From Pseudomonas sp. SORT22 (lineage in GTDB: Bacteria > Pseudomonadota > Gammaproteobacteria > Pseudomonadales > Pseudomonadaceae), in the NCBI RefSeq assembly GCF_018417635.1, contig NZ_CP071007.1:1426501-1490500 (forward strand): a stretch of DNA of 64,000 nucleotides, written 5' to 3'. Each line of letters begins with the position of its first letter. The first letter of the stretch is position 1. A model generated the notes under the pieces. The model did no database searches. It was given only the letters and a program-made list of their open reading frames with translations, and had not been told where the DNA came from. Below, piece after piece: positions 1 through 8,718 of the stretch. A program made the translations under genes and the position numbers.

Positions 1-248
1 GCCAGCGTGTGCGTGTCAGCTCGCGGGTCGGCGAAATCGAGGTCGAAGTGCAGGCCAGCAGCGACATGATGCCGGGGGTGGTCAGCCTGCCGCATGGCTT
101 TGGCCATGCCCGTGCCGGGGTACGCATGGAAATCGCCCAGGGCCAGCCCGGTGCCAGTGCCAACGACCTCACCGATGAGCGCCAGCTCGATGCGGTGTCG
201 GGTAATGCGGCGCTTAACGGCGTGCCAGTGCAGGTGGTTGCGGCCTGA
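1..248 (+). CDS. molybdopterin oxidoreductase, C-terminal fragment
   Basis: Partial gene entering from the left edge; the open frame runs in from base 3 and stops at 248. The visible 81 residues include MPGVVSLPHGFGH followed by NDLTDERQLDAVSGNAALNG, which is typical of the molydopterin-dinucleotide-binding C-terminal domain of formate dehydrogenase/BisC-type oxidoreductases (known family pattern). This domain closes over the molybdenum cofactor. The substrate cannot be told from the tail alone. grxD follows 92 bases downstream on the same strand. Confidence 0.75.
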   Translation, partial: QRVRVSSRVGEIEVEVQASSDMMPGVVSLPHGFGHARAGVRMEIAQGQPGASANDLTDERQLDAVSGNAALNGVPVQVVAA

Positions 249-340
249 TATCGGCAAGGCCGAGCGTCCTGCTCGGCTTTCCGATACAATGCGTCACCGT
301 GCCGACAACCAGGTCGGAAAGTTCAGCCGCGAGGTGCTTC

Positions 341-676
341 ATGGATATCATCGAAACAATCAAAGAGCAGATTGCCAACAACACCATTCTGCTTTACATG
401 AAAGGCTCGCCGAATGCCCCGCAGTGCGGTTTTTCGGCCAAGGCGGCGCAAGCCGTGATGGGTTGCGGCGAGAAATTCGCTTACGTGGATATCCTGCAGA
501 ATCCGGAAATCCGCGCCAACCTGCCAAAATACGCCAACTGGCCTACCTTCCCACAGCTGTGGGTTGCCGGCGAGCTGGTTGGCGGTTCCGACATCATGGC
601 TGAGATGTTTGCCAACGGCGAACTGCAGACCCTGATCAAGGACGCTGCAGCCAAGGCTGAGGCGGCCAAGGCCTGA
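341..676 (+). CDS. grxD: monothiol glutaredoxin GrxD (Grx4 family)
   Basis: 111 residues. It has the CGFS active site of monothiol glutaredoxins (C29 in NAPQCGFSAKA) and the WPTFPQLWVAGELVGGSDI glutathione-binding segment. Members hold a glutathione-ligated [2Fe-2S] cluster and pass it to apo-proteins, often with BolA. The ATG at 341 is chosen because family members begin MDIIE; an in-frame upstream start at 299 would add 14 unrelated residues. The C-terminus is an Ala/Lys-rich tail (KDAAAKAEAAKA). It lies beside the bacterioferritin/Bfd pair, giving a local iron and Fe-S theme. A strong terminator follows. Confidence 0.95.
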   Translation: MDIIETIKEQIANNTILLYMKGSPNAPQCGFSAKAAQAVMGCGEKFAYVDILQNPEIRANLPKYANWPTFPQLWVAGELVGGSDIMAEMFANGELQTLIKDAAAKAEAAKA

Positions 677-690
677 CCCCAGGTTTGGTC

Positions 691-720
691 AAAAAAAGCC
701 CCGCAGTGCGGGGCTTTTTT
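691..720 (+). terminator. rho-independent terminator after grxD (bidirectional)
   Basis: Stem AGCCCCGC / GCGGGGCT with a 3-base loop, flanked by seven A on the left and six T on the right. It can end grxD (+) and the convergent bfr (-). Confidence 0.9.
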
Positions 721-745
721 GTGCCTGTAGGGCAGGGCAGCGAAC

Positions 746-1216
746 TTACTCGCCCATCTGCGACTGCAGGTAGTTCTCCAGGGAGACCTTGTCGATCAGG
801 CTCAGCTGGGTTTCCAGCCAGTCGATGTGCTCTTCCTCGGCTTCGAGGATGTCTTCGAGCAGCTCACGGCTGCCGAAGTCGCCGACGGTCTCACAGTGGG
901 CGATGGCGGCCTTGAGGTCGACCAGGCCTTTTTGCTCGATCTTCAGGTCGCACTCGAGCATTTCCTTGGTGTGTTCACCAATCAGCAACTTGCCCAGGTC
1001 CTGGACGTTGGGGATGCCTTCGAGGAACAGAATACGCTTGATCAGTTTGTCAGCGTGTTTCATCTCTTCGATGGATTCTTTGTACTCGTGCTTGCCGAGT
1101 TTCTCCAGACCCCAGTCTTCGTACATGCGCGCATGCAGGAAGTATTGGTTGATTGCGACCAGCTCGTTTCCGAGGATCTTGTTGAGATGCTGGATGACGC
1201 TAACGTCGCCTTTCAT
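746..1216 (-). CDS. bfr: bacterioferritin (BfrB type)
   Basis: 156 residues, the usual length for a haem-containing bacterioferritin, the 24-subunit iron-storage shell. The first ATG preceding [19 protein letters not shown] (at 1216, with AGGA upstream) is taken. Met52 in EEMKHAD is the conserved haem axial ligand at the subunit dimer interface. Ferroxidase ligands are visible: E18, E51, H54 and the [11 protein letters not shown] segment. The frame is open further upstream, but that stretch is intergenic and low-complexity. bfd lies immediately upstream on the same strand; Bfd binds this ferritin and reduces the haem to release iron. Confidence 0.95.
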   Translation of the reverse strand: MKGDVSVIQHLNKILGNELVAINQYFLHARMYEDWGLEKLGKHEYKESIEEMKHADKLIKRILFLEGIPNVQDLGKLLIGEHTKEMLECDLKIEQKGLVDLKAAIAHCETVGDFGSRELLEDILEAEEEHIDWLETQLSLIDKVSLENYLQSQMGE

Positions 1217-1371
1217 GATGGGGTCCTGCCCTGTAAGTGTGTCTATAAAGGCAAGTCTGAGCCCCGCAACTTCTACTGTCAAACCTAAGTTATTGAATAA
1301 TAAATGAAAATTAATCGGAATAAGAATGTTTGTGTTCCGCGTTAAACCCCTAACTACTTGAATTACAGGCA

Positions 1372-1400
1372 TAAAAAAACCGGACACTGGGTCCGGTTCT
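1372..1400 (-). terminator. terminator between bfd and bfr
   Basis: On the minus strand, stem AACCGGAC / GTCCGGTT with a 5-base loop, followed by a run of seven T. It sits directly after bfd, so bfr probably has its own promoter in 1217-1370. Confidence 0.85.
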
Positions 1401-1414
1401 TGGAATTCGTTGAA

Positions 1415-1633
1415 TTATGCTGCAGTAAATTCTACAGGATAGGGCAGGGCAGCCTGGCTGACCTGAAGCTCGGTGAGGGTTTCGCGCACCACCTGCTTGG
1501 CCAGGCAGGCACATTTGCCACACTGGCTGGCCACGTTGGTGGCGCTTCTGACTTCCTTGTAGCTGCAGCATCCTTCATAGATCGCATCGCGGATCTGTCC
1601 GTCGGTCACACCAACACAAAGACACACATACAT
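1415..1633 (-). CDS. bfd: bacterioferritin-associated ferredoxin Bfd
   Basis: 72 residues. The four [2Fe-2S] ligands of Bfd are in place: C4 and C6 (MYVCLCVGVTD) and C38 and C41 (SQCGKCACLAKQV). Bfd docks on bacterioferritin and passes electrons to its haems, mobilising Fe2+ when iron is scarce. I start at MYVCLC (1633) because all known Bfd proteins begin this way; an in-frame ATG four codons upstream is possible. A candidate Fur box lies 51 bases upstream, fitting iron-starvation control. Confidence 0.96.
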   Translation of the reverse strand: MYVCLCVGVTDGQIRDAIYEGCCSYKEVRSATNVASQCGKCACLAKQVVRETLTELQVSQAALPYPVEFTAA

Positions 1634-1683
1634 AGGGCTGACCATCGCTGGTTAAGGCTCAATGCGAAGAAGCTTAATGTTAA

Positions 1684-1698
1684 TGAGAATGCTTGTCA
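1684..1698 (-). promoter_or_regulatory. candidate Fur box upstream of bfd
   Basis: TGAGAATGCTTGTCA matches the 7-1-7 Fur consensus TGATAATNATTATCA at 12 of 14 defined positions. It lies between divergent bfd and the peroxiredoxin gene, 51 bases upstream of the bfd start. bfd is Fur-repressed in P. aeruginosa (established); binding here is inferred. Confidence 0.65.
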
Positions 1699-1867
1699 AA
1701 ACTCTTTCTGTAATAGGCGAACTAGAGCGACCGACGGCAGATTGTCGAGCGTTCGGACTGAAATTCGGCGAGCGGCGCCGGGCGGTGTATGATGGTCGGC
1801 CATTTCGCTGCCAGGCCAGTGCATGCTGGCCTGTGCAAGATGATTCCACCCCATCAGGAGATATCGC

Positions 1868-2470
1868 ATGAGCGTACTCGTTGGCAAAAATGCCCCGGAC
1901 TTCACCGTTCCAGCTGTTCTGGGCAACGGCGAAATCGTCGACAGCTTCAACCTGGCTTCGGCCATCAAGGGCAAGTACGGCCTGGTGTTCTTCTACCCGC
2001 TGGACTTCACCTTCGTCTGCCCGTCCGAGCTGATCGCCCTGGACCACCGCATGGCCGAATTCAAGGCGCGTAACGTTGAAGTGATCGCCGTGTCGATCGA
2101 CTCGCACTTCACCCACAACGCCTGGCGCAACACCCCGATCAATGCCGGCGGCATCGGTCAGGTCCAGTACATCATGGCTGCCGACATGAAGCACGACATC
2201 GCCAAGGCCTACGACGTAGAGTCCGAAGGCGGCGTAGCTTTCCGTGGCGCCTTCCTGATCGACGACAAGGGCGTTGTCCGCTCGCAGATCGTCAACGACC
2301 TGCCACTGGGCCGTAACATGGACGAACTGCTGCGTCTGGTCGACGCCCTGCAATTCCACGAAGAGCACGGCGAAGTCTGCCCTGCCAACTGGAAAAAAGG
2401 CGACAAGGGCATGACCGCTTCGCCAGAAGGCGTTGCTGCTTACCTGAGCGAGAACGCTGGCAAGCTGTAA
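1868..2470 (+). CDS. 2-Cys peroxiredoxin (AhpC/TSA family)
   Basis: 200 residues, full length for a typical 2-Cys peroxiredoxin. The peroxidatic cysteine is C51 in PLDFTFVCPSE with the conserved P/T/C environment. The resolving cysteine is C171 in HGEVCPANW. The enzyme reduces H2O2 and organic hydroperoxides using thioredoxin or AhpF-type reductants. It resembles the stand-alone Pseudomonas peroxidase next to bfd rather than the ahpCF operon copy. The start at 1868 has AGGAG about 8 bases upstream. It is divergent from bfd and flanked by a bidirectional terminator shared with rnt. Confidence 0.93.
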   Translation: MSVLVGKNAPDFTVPAVLGNGEIVDSFNLASAIKGKYGLVFFYPLDFTFVCPSELIALDHRMAEFKARNVEVIAVSIDSHFTHNAWRNTPINAGGIGQVQYIMAADMKHDIAKAYDVESEGGVAFRGAFLIDDKGVVRSQIVNDLPLGRNMDELLRLVDALQFHEEHGEVCPANWKKGDKGMTASPEGVAAYLSENAGKL

Positions 2471-2482
2471 TTTGCCAGGCAT

Positions 2483-2514
2483 AAAAAAACCGGCCTTGAT
2501 GGCCGGTTTTTTTA
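2483..2514. terminator. bidirectional terminator between peroxiredoxin gene and rnt
   Basis: AAAAAAACCGGCC, 5-base loop, GGCCGGTTTTTTT: a stem with A- and T-runs on either side between convergent genes. Confidence 0.92.
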
Positions 2515-2531
2515 TGCGCGGTGCACAGGCT

Positions 2532-3203
2532 TCAGTCGTTGAAGTCCTGCCAGCCGCCCATTTCCTTCCAGCGGTTGACGATGCCGCAGAACAGCTCGGC
2601 AGTCTTCTCGGTGTCGTAACGCGCCGAGTGCGCCTCACGGCCATCGAAGTCGATGTCGGCGCTCTGGCAGGCCCGCGCCAGCACGGTCTGGCCATAGGCA
2701 AGGCCGGCCAGGGTGGCGGTGTCGAAGCTTGAGAACGGATGAAACGGGTTGCGCTTCATGTCGTGGCGGGCCACGGCGGCATTGAGGAAGCCCAGGTCGA
2801 AGCTGCTGTTGTGGCCGACCAGGATCGCCCGTTTGCAGCCATTGGCCTTGAGCGCCTTGCGCACGCCACGGAAGATGTCGGTCAGTGCCGACTCTTCGCT
2901 GACGGCCATGCGCAGCGGGTGATCGAGCTTGATCCCGGTGAACTCCAGAGCCGCTTGCTCGATGTTGGCGCCTTCGAACGGCTCGACGCGGAAGAAATAG
3001 GTGTGTTCCGGGAACAGGAAGCCCTTTTCGTCCATGCCGATGGTGACTGCGGCGATTTCCAGCAGGGCGTCGGTGGCGCTGTTGAAACCGCCGGTCTCGA
3101 CGTCGACCACTACCGGCAGGTAACCGCGAAAGCGTTCAGCCATCGGGTGGCGCGGACCGCCGCCATGACCTTCCTGGTCGTCTTCGTACTGATCTTCGCT
3201 CAC
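2532..3203 (-). CDS. rnt: ribonuclease T
   Basis: 223 residues. A DEDDh exonuclease: the D34/E36 pair in [10 protein letters not shown], a middle segment [15 protein letters not shown] with the second Asp, and the final [14 protein letters not shown] with the catalytic His and Asp. RNase T trims the 3' ends of tRNAs (CCA turnover), 5S and 23S rRNA, and acts on DNA in repair. It follows pyrC with a 4-base ATGA overlap, so the two are translationally coupled. An acidic, Gly-rich extension precedes the nuclease fold, as in other Pseudomonas copies. Confidence 0.96.
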   Translation of the reverse strand: MSEDQYEDDQEGHGGGPRHPMAERFRGYLPVVVDVETGGFNSATDALLEIAAVTIGMDEKGFLFPEHTYFFRVEPFEGANIEQAALEFTGIKLDHPLRMAVSEESALTDIFRGVRKALKANGCKRAILVGHNSSFDLGFLNAAVARHDMKRNPFHPFSSFDTATLAGLAYGQTVLARACQSADIDFDGREAHSARYDTEKTAELFCGIVNRWKEMGGWQDFND

Positions 3204-4246
3204 GCAGTTTCCTCCAGCAGGCGCCAGCGCAGTTGCTCACCGGCGCGCAGCGGGATAACGGTCTGCTCGCCGAACGGCAAGCTGCTTGGGGCGGTCCAGC
3301 TGTCGCGGACCAGGGTAATCGTATCGGTGTTGGCCGGTAGGCCATAGAAGCTTGGGCCGTGCAGGCTGGCGAAGCCTTCGAGCTTGTCCAGCGCGTTACG
3401 CTGCTCGAATGCCTCGGCGTACAGCTCGATCGCGGCATAGGCGGTGTAGCAGCCGGCACAGCCACAGGCGGCTTCCTTGGCGTGCTGGGCATGGGGCGCC
3501 GAGTCGGTACCGAGGAAGAACTTGCTGCTGCCGCTGGTGGCGGCGTCCAGCAAAGCCACCTGGTGGGTGTTGCGCTTGAGGATCGGCAGGCAATAGAAGT
3601 GCGGACGAATGCCGCCCACCAGCATGTGGTTGCGGTTGTACAGCAGGTGCTGGGCAGTGATGGTCGCGCCGACGTTGGCCGGGGCCTCGTTGACGAACTG
3701 CACGGCTTCGCTGGTGGTGATGTGTTCGAACACCACCTTGAGGGTCGGGAAGCGCTCGACCACACGGCGCAGGTGCTCGTCGATGAACAGCTTCTCGCGG
3801 TCGAACACGTCGATCTCGGGGCGCGTTACTTCACCGTGCACCAGCAGTGGCATGCCGACCTCGGCCATGGCTTCGAGCACCGGGAAGATCTTGTCGACAC
3901 TGGTGACGCCGGAATCGGAGTTGGTCGTCGCGCCGGCTGGATACATCTTGGCGGCATGGACAAAACCGGTGGCCTTGGCCGCGCGGATTTCCTCGGGCTG
4001 GGTGCGGTCGGTGAGGTACAGCACCATCAGCGGCTCGAAACGGCTGCCGGCAGGGCGTGCGGCAAGGATGCGCTCACGGTAGGCACCGGCTTGGGCGGCG
4101 TTGCGCACCGGTGGTACCAGGTTGGGCATGATGATTGCGCGGGCAAAGGTGCGCGCAACGTCGCCGACGGTATGCGGCAATACAGCGCCATCACGAAGAT
4201 GGATGTGCCAGTCGTCGGGACGCAGGAGGGTCAGGCGGTCGGACAT
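3200..4246 (-). CDS. pyrC: dihydroorotase
   Basis: 348 residues, the normal length of the short, monofunctional class II dihydroorotase. It catalyses reversible cyclisation of carbamoyl-aspartate to dihydroorotate in pyrimidine synthesis. The metal-binding HxH is H14/H16 in [26 protein letters not shown] carries the carboxylated lysine; further ligands are in LLVHGEV and FEHITT. The start is at [14 protein letters not shown]; nine in-frame upstream codons look non-coding. It overlaps rnt downstream by 4 bases and is divergent from motY. Confidence 0.96.
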   Translation of the reverse strand: MSDRLTLLRPDDWHIHLRDGAVLPHTVGDVARTFARAIIMPNLVPPVRNAAQAGAYRERILAARPAGSRFEPLMVLYLTDRTQPEEIRAAKATGFVHAAKMYPAGATTNSDSGVTSVDKIFPVLEAMAEVGMPLLVHGEVTRPEIDVFDREKLFIDEHLRRVVERFPTLKVVFEHITTSEAVQFVNEAPANVGATITAQHLLYNRNHMLVGGIRPHFYCLPILKRNTHQVALLDAATSGSSKFFLGTDSAPHAQHAKEAACGCAGCYTAYAAIELYAEAFEQRNALDKLEGFASLHGPSFYGLPANTDTITLVRDSWTAPSSLPFGEQTVIPLRAGEQLRWRLLEETA

Positions 4247-4376
4247 TGGGGATTCCAGGCGGGTCGAACTCAAGGTGAATGCTACCGGAAAAGCCGGTTA
4301 CGAGCACTCGCTATCAAGTTTTGCCGCGACCGACCGATAGCGTGCAGGTATACCGTGAAAATCTGTGGAGCCGCCC

Positions 4377-5330
4377 GTGCGCCAGCGTTATCTAGCCCTG
4401 CTCAGTGTGTTTGCCAGCATGCCCGCCATGGCACTCACTTTCCAGACCCGTCTGGAGAACGTCGAGTGGAAGGTCGAAGGCGATCAGTTCGAATGTCGGC
4501 TGGTTCAACCCATTGCCGATTTCGGCAGCGGCGAGTTCGTTCGCCGGGCCGGCGAGCAGCCAACTTTCCAGCTGCGCTCAAGCAGTAACGTCCTTGGTGC
4601 CGGTTCCGCCACCCTGCTGGCGGCGGCCGCGCCGTGGCAGCCCGGACGTGGCGATATCAACCTGGGCGCGGTGCGCATGGCCCGCAGCGGCGTGCTTTTT
4701 ACCAGTTCCCAGGGCCAGGCCAGCCGCTTGATCAACGGCCTGCTCGATGGCCGTAGCACCGTGGTGCGCAACTACGCCGGTGAAGCCGGGCGAACCATGG
4801 AAGTGCGGGTGTTGCCGGTCAAGTTCAGCAAGGCCTACGGCGACTATCAGGCCTGCGCGGCAAAACTTTTGCCGATGAATTATGACCAGGTGCGTCAGGC
4901 GCGGGTCGGCTTTCCGGGCGGCGGCATTGACCTGGATGCCGATGCCCGGGCACGCCTGGACGTGATCCTCGACTTCCTCAAGGCCGACCCCACTGTTAAC
5001 CATATCGAACTCGACGGCCACTCCGACAACAGCGGCAACCGCCTGACCAACCGCGACCTGTCGCGGCGCCGGGCACTGGCGGTGATGGAGTACCTCAAGG
5101 CCCACGGTATTCCCGAAGAGCAGATCACCGTGCGCTTCCATGGCGAGCGTTATCCGCTGGCGCGCAACAACAGCGCAGCCAACCGCGCGCGCAACCGACG
5201 GGTGAATATTCAGCTTGATCGGGTTACGCCTGTCGAAAAACCCCTGGAAAAGCCCGTTGAACCTGCAGCCAAACCACCGGCCGCACCTGCTGCCGCAGCC
5301 AGTACCGCGAAGCCCGTCGCCACGTCCTGA
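4377..5330 (+). CDS. motY: MotY-like OmpA-family flagellar motor protein
   Basis: 317 residues from a GTG at 4377, chosen because GGAG lies 6 bases upstream; an in-frame GTG at 4365 has no such site. A signal peptide (RQRYLALLSVFASMPAMA) is followed by a MotY-type N-terminal beta domain. An OmpA-like peptidoglycan-binding domain follows, with HIELDGHSDNSGN, DLSRRRALAVMEYL and NNSAANRARNRRVNI. The tail is Pro/Ala-rich (EKPVEPAAKPPAAPAAA). MotY forms the T-ring that helps anchor stators of Pseudomonas/Vibrio flagella. In P. aeruginosa motY also lies between pyrC and argG, which supports the call. Confidence 0.88.
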   Translation: MRQRYLALLSVFASMPAMALTFQTRLENVEWKVEGDQFECRLVQPIADFGSGEFVRRAGEQPTFQLRSSSNVLGAGSATLLAAAAPWQPGRGDINLGAVRMARSGVLFTSSQGQASRLINGLLDGRSTVVRNYAGEAGRTMEVRVLPVKFSKAYGDYQACAAKLLPMNYDQVRQARVGFPGGGIDLDADARARLDVILDFLKADPTVNHIELDGHSDNSGNRLTNRDLSRRRALAVMEYLKAHGIPEEQITVRFHGERYPLARNNSAANRARNRRVNIQLDRVTPVEKPLEKPVEPAAKPPAAPAAAASTAKPVATS

Positions 5331-5459
5331 GGTGCGACCGTCCGTCGCGCTCTCGACAGTTCCTGTCGCTTTGTCGTCACAAGCTGTCGCCCCACTGTAA
5401 ATTTTGTCGCAAGGCCGGTAGAATCGACGGCTTTCCGTACAACCCCGTGGAGTGATGGC

Positions 5460-6677
5460 ATGGCGGACGTAAAAAAGGTCGTACTGGCGTATTCCGGCGG
5501 CCTTGATACTTCGGTGATTCTCAAGTGGCTGCAGGATACCTACAACTGTGAAGTGGTGACCTTCACCGCTGACCTTGGACAAGGCGAAGAGGTCGAACCG
5601 GCCCGCGCCAAGGCCCAGGCCATGGGCGTCAAGGAAATCTACATCGATGACCTGCGCGAAGAGTTCGTACGCGACTTCGTGTTCCCGATGTTCCGCGCCA
5701 ACACCGTCTACGAGGGCGAGTACCTGCTGGGTACTTCCATCGCTCGTCCGCTGATCGCCAAGCGCCTGATCGAAATCGCCAACGAAACCGGCGCCGATGC
5801 CATTTCCCATGGTGCCACCGGCAAAGGCAACGACCAGGTCCGTTTCGAACTGGGTGCCTACGCCCTCAAGCCAGGCGTCAAGGTCATCGCGCCATGGCGT
5901 GAATGGGACCTGCTGTCCCGTGAAAAACTGATGGACTACGCCGAGAAGCACGGCATCCCGATCGAACGTCACGGCAAGAAGAAGTCGCCGTACTCGATGG
6001 ACGCCAACCTGCTGCACATCTCGTATGAAGGCGGCGTGCTGGAAGATACCTGGACCGAGCACGAAGAAGACATGTGGCGCTGGACCAAGTCGCCAGAAAC
6101 CGCTCCGGACGTTCCGACCTACCTGGAACTGACCTACCGCAACGGCGACATCGTTGCCCTGGACGGCGTTGAAATGTCGCCGGCCACGGTGCTGGCCACC
6201 CTCAACCGCATCGGCGGCGAGAACGGTATCGGTCGTCTGGACATCGTCGAAAACCGTTACGTCGGCATGAAGTCCCGCGGCTGCTACGAAACTCCAGGCG
6301 GCACCATCATGCTGCGCGCCCACCGGGCGATCGAGTCGATCACCCTGGACCGCGAAGTCGCTCACCTCAAAGATGAGCTGATGGTCAAGTACGCCAGCCT
6401 GATCTATACCGGCTACTGGTGGAGCCCTGAGCGTCTGATGCTGCAACAGATGATCGACGCTTCGCAGGTCAACGTGAACGGCGTCGTGCGCCTGAAGCTG
6501 TACAAAGGCAACGTCATCGTCACCGGCCGCAAGTCCGACGATTCGCTGTTCGACGCCAACATCGCCACCTTCGAAGAAGATGGCGGCGCCTACAACCAGG
6601 CCGACGCAGCGGGCTTCATCAAGCTCAATGCCCTGCGCATGCGTATTGCTGCGAACAAGGGCCGCAAGCTGGTCTGA
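5460..6677 (+). CDS. argG: argininosuccinate synthase
   Basis: 405 residues, the family length. The ATP-pyrophosphatase P-loop is [11 protein letters not shown] near the N-terminus, with [15 protein letters not shown] and the citrulline/aspartate-binding region further on. It joins citrulline and aspartate, with ATP going to AMP plus PPi, in arginine synthesis. It is a single-gene unit: about 130 bases of leader upstream and a strong terminator immediately after. Confidence 0.98.
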   Translation: MADVKKVVLAYSGGLDTSVILKWLQDTYNCEVVTFTADLGQGEEVEPARAKAQAMGVKEIYIDDLREEFVRDFVFPMFRANTVYEGEYLLGTSIARPLIAKRLIEIANETGADAISHGATGKGNDQVRFELGAYALKPGVKVIAPWREWDLLSREKLMDYAEKHGIPIERHGKKKSPYSMDANLLHISYEGGVLEDTWTEHEEDMWRWTKSPETAPDVPTYLELTYRNGDIVALDGVEMSPATVLATLNRIGGENGIGRLDIVENRYVGMKSRGCYETPGGTIMLRAHRAIESITLDREVAHLKDELMVKYASLIYTGYWWSPERLMLQQMIDASQVNVNGVVRLKLYKGNVIVTGRKSDDSLFDANIATFEEDGGAYNQADAAGFIKLNALRMRIAANKGRKLV

Positions 6678-6693
6678 GGCTTGTTGTGCAGAA

Positions 6694-6723
6694 GAACCCC
6701 GGCCTGTGCCGGGGTTTTTTTTG
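6694..6723 (+). terminator. rho-independent terminator after argG
   Basis: Stem AACCCCGGC / GCCGGGGTT with a 4-base loop, then eight T in all. Confidence 0.93.
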
Positions 6724-6731
6724 CCTGAACA

Positions 6732-7292
6732 TTAGTGTGCCGGACCATTCAACGGCCGCGTCAGCAACACGGTTTGCCTGCCGCTATCGAGGTTGCACAA
6801 AATCCATTTGCTGTCCGGTGCGGGCGGGGATTTGAGTGCGTGCAAGGCGAAGTAGCTTATCAAGTCGGCCGCTGCGGGGCCGCGCAGCGCAATCGTGACG
6901 GTAGTGCATCCGCTATTAATGGCGGGTGCATTCGCTGTTTCGATTGCTTTCGGAGTTTCTATGGGGCGGTCGGCTGGAGTATCAACCGGACTGGAAGTAA
7001 CAAGGGCGGGTACTGGAGGCTCAAGAGTAGTTTTTGAGTCGGCAGTGTCAGGTGTTGGAGTAACGCCAGGTATCGGCTTGTTCAACTCAGGTGAGTAAAG
7101 GGATTTGTAGTTGAAGTTAAGGGTCAGGAAAAACAATACCGTGAGGAAGAACGGAAAGCCCACCAGGAACCAGGTATAAATACCCTGGCTGTCTTCACCC
7201 AGAAATGGCAGCGAGGCTAGCGCCGAGGCTTCGATGATGCCGGCGAAAATCGCAATGATCGTCAAAGGGCTTTTCGGCTCGATTTTGCTCAT
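6732..7292 (-). CDS. uncharacterised membrane protein, two N-terminal helices
   Basis: 186 residues from ATG at 7292 (GGGA upstream); an in-frame GTG at 7313 would add seven residues. Two hydrophobic segments lie near residues 9-29 (IIAIFAGIIEASALASLPFL) and 40-60 (WFLVGFPFFLTVLFFLTLNF). A Pro/Thr-rich linker (TPTPDT, PVDTPADRPIETP) follows. The soluble end has TVTIALRGPAAADLISYFAL. I do not recognise the family. It lies between argG and the AT-rich region ahead of a response regulator; related pseudomonads seem to have a gene in this slot. Confidence 0.7.
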   Translation of the reverse strand: MSKIEPKSPLTIIAIFAGIIEASALASLPFLGEDSQGIYTWFLVGFPFFLTVLFFLTLNFNYKSLYSPELNKPIPGVTPTPDTADSKTTLEPPVPALVTSSPVDTPADRPIETPKAIETANAPAINSGCTTVTIALRGPAAADLISYFALHALKSPPAPDSKWILCNLDSGRQTVLLTRPLNGPAH

Positions 7293-7747
7293 CCAGGATT
7301 CCCATGTGCCCACCGGGGCAAGTTCGCAGTGGCTGCGAGGTTTACATGGGCTGCGCCATGCCAGGCAGCATGCTGTGTTTCTCGGTTGGGTAATGTGTCC
7401 AATACGGATATGTAACGATTATACACAGATTGCAATATTGGTTTTATCAAACAAGTCTATAGGACATTTCCTTCAGGTAATAAGGCTGGGTTTTATAGGT
7501 TATTTTATTCTCTGGTGCTACCGTGATAGAGAAAGTTTTGTACGGCCTTTACACGGTCTGCAATTACCAGCGAGGTGTTGATTCCTTAAAGAGTTATTGG
7601 TATTTCCCGCTTGTAGGATAATTCTTTAATGGTTGTAGGTTGTGTCCTTGTGTGCATTTGCTTGTTAATGGCGCAATACAATATGTCGTGTAACTAGGCT
7701 ATTGTGCTGGCTCAAAAAATAGAACAGCGAACAATTGGATTTTGCCC
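7293..7747. other. AT-rich 455-bp intergenic region
   Basis: Clearly more AT-rich than its surroundings from about 7400 to 7740, with repeated short T and A runs and no convincing reading frame. It separates the two-helix membrane protein (-) from the response regulator (+) and must hold both promoters. I cannot place -35/-10 boxes with confidence. The base composition would suit an H-NS/MvaT-bound region (inference). Confidence 0.6.
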
Positions 7748-8374
7748 ATGAATAAAGTCCTGATCGTGGATGATCATCCGGTCATTCGCCTGGCTGTACG
7801 CATGTTGATGGAGCGGCATGGTTATGAAGTCATTGCCGAGACGGATAACGGCGTGGACGCATTGCAGCTGGCACGCGAGCATGGTCCGGATATCGTTATC
7901 CTGGACATCGGCATCCCCAAACTTGACGGCCTTGAGGTGATCGCCCGGCTGACCGCCAACAATGCCAGCATCAAAGTGCTGGTATTGACCTCGCAGGCGC
8001 CCGGGCATTTTTCCATGCGCTGCATGCAGGCAGGGGCTGCGGGCTATGTCTGCAAGCAACAGGACCTGACCGAGTTGCTTAGCGCTATCAAGGCAGTGCT
8101 TTCCGGGTATAGCTACTTCCCCAACCAGGCGCTGCATTCGGTTCGCTCGAACCTGGGCGGCGCCAGCGAGGCGGACATGGTCGAGCGTTTGTCAGGCCGG
8201 GAGATGATGGTGCTGCAGCAACTGGCCCGCGGAAAAACCAACAAGGAGATTGCCGATGGCATGTTCCTCAGCAACAAGACGGTGAGTACCTACAAAACGC
8301 GATTATTGCTCAAACTCAATGCTCGCTCGTTGGTTGACCTGATCGAACTGGCCCAGCGCAACGGGCTTGTTTGA
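7748..8374 (+). CDS. LuxR-type two-component response regulator (orphan)
   Basis: 208 residues. The N-terminal receiver has acidic residues in VLIVDDHPVIRLAVRM, the phosphorylatable Asp in DIVILDIGIPKLDG, the conserved Thr in LVLTSQ and Lys in GYVCKQQDL. The C-terminal LuxR helix-turn-helix (about 148-205) has LSGREMMVLQQLARGKTNKE and LSNKTVSTYKTRLLLKL. It belongs to the BvgA/EvgA/ErdR group. ATG at 7748 is preferred over an in-frame TTG two codons earlier. No sensor kinase is adjacent, so its partner is elsewhere. A terminator follows. Confidence 0.92.
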   Translation: MNKVLIVDDHPVIRLAVRMLMERHGYEVIAETDNGVDALQLAREHGPDIVILDIGIPKLDGLEVIARLTANNASIKVLVLTSQAPGHFSMRCMQAGAAGYVCKQQDLTELLSAIKAVLSGYSYFPNQALHSVRSNLGGASEADMVERLSGREMMVLQQLARGKTNKEIADGMFLSNKTVSTYKTRLLLKLNARSLVDLIELAQRNGLV

Positions 8375-8390
8375 AATGCCCGGAAACAAC

Positions 8391-8415
8391 AAAGCCTCCA
8401 TCAAGGAGGCTTTTG
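8391..8415 (+). terminator. terminator after response regulator
   Basis: AAGCCTCC, 5-base loop, GGAGGCTT then TTT. It can also act on the convergent small gene at 8437-8613. Confidence 0.75.
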
Positions 8416-8436
8416 TGATCTGTCGGTATCGATCCT

Positions 8437-8613
8437 TCAGAGGTCGAAGTCGTAATCGGCCAGCTGTTTTTGCAAGCGACGCTCTTCCAGCAGGTTGTCG
8501 ATGGTGCGGCGTTTGCTCAGGTTGGTTTTTGCCACTTCAACCGGGACCTCGTCGTCTGCGTCTTCAGTGACGATGTCATCATCTACAACCAGGTCTTCTT
8601 TATCGGTGCTCAT
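8437..8613 (-). CDS. PA3496-like small acidic protein
   Basis: 58 residues, read directly from the minus strand. The N-terminal half is very acidic (MSTDKEDLVVDDDIVTEDAD). The C-terminal half is basic and helical (LSKRRTIDNLLEERRLQKQL) and ends DYDFDL. It corresponds to the short Pseudomonas protein encoded next to nth (PA3496 family, described as a putative envelope-integrity protein). No signal peptide or membrane helix is seen. It lies 105 bases downstream of nth on the same strand; the function is unproven. Confidence 0.8.
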   Translation of the reverse strand: MSTDKEDLVVDDDIVTEDADDEVPVEVAKTNLSKRRTIDNLLEERRLQKQLADYDFDL

Positions 8614-8718
8614 AAGTCACTCCAAGCCAAGAGGGCCATTGGCGCACCTTATAGCGAGAAATTTTGACCGGGTAAAAAAGATTTTTTCAATCGACCAAGC
8701 TGTCTTTTCACTATCGGC

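Noticed and set aside
4578..6446. 622-codon open frame antisense to motY and argG
   Set aside because: It spans two real genes on the other strand and has no domain.
7234..7581. 115-codon plus-strand frame in the AT-rich gap
   Set aside because: It starts inside the membrane-protein gene in antisense, has erratic composition and no ribosome site.
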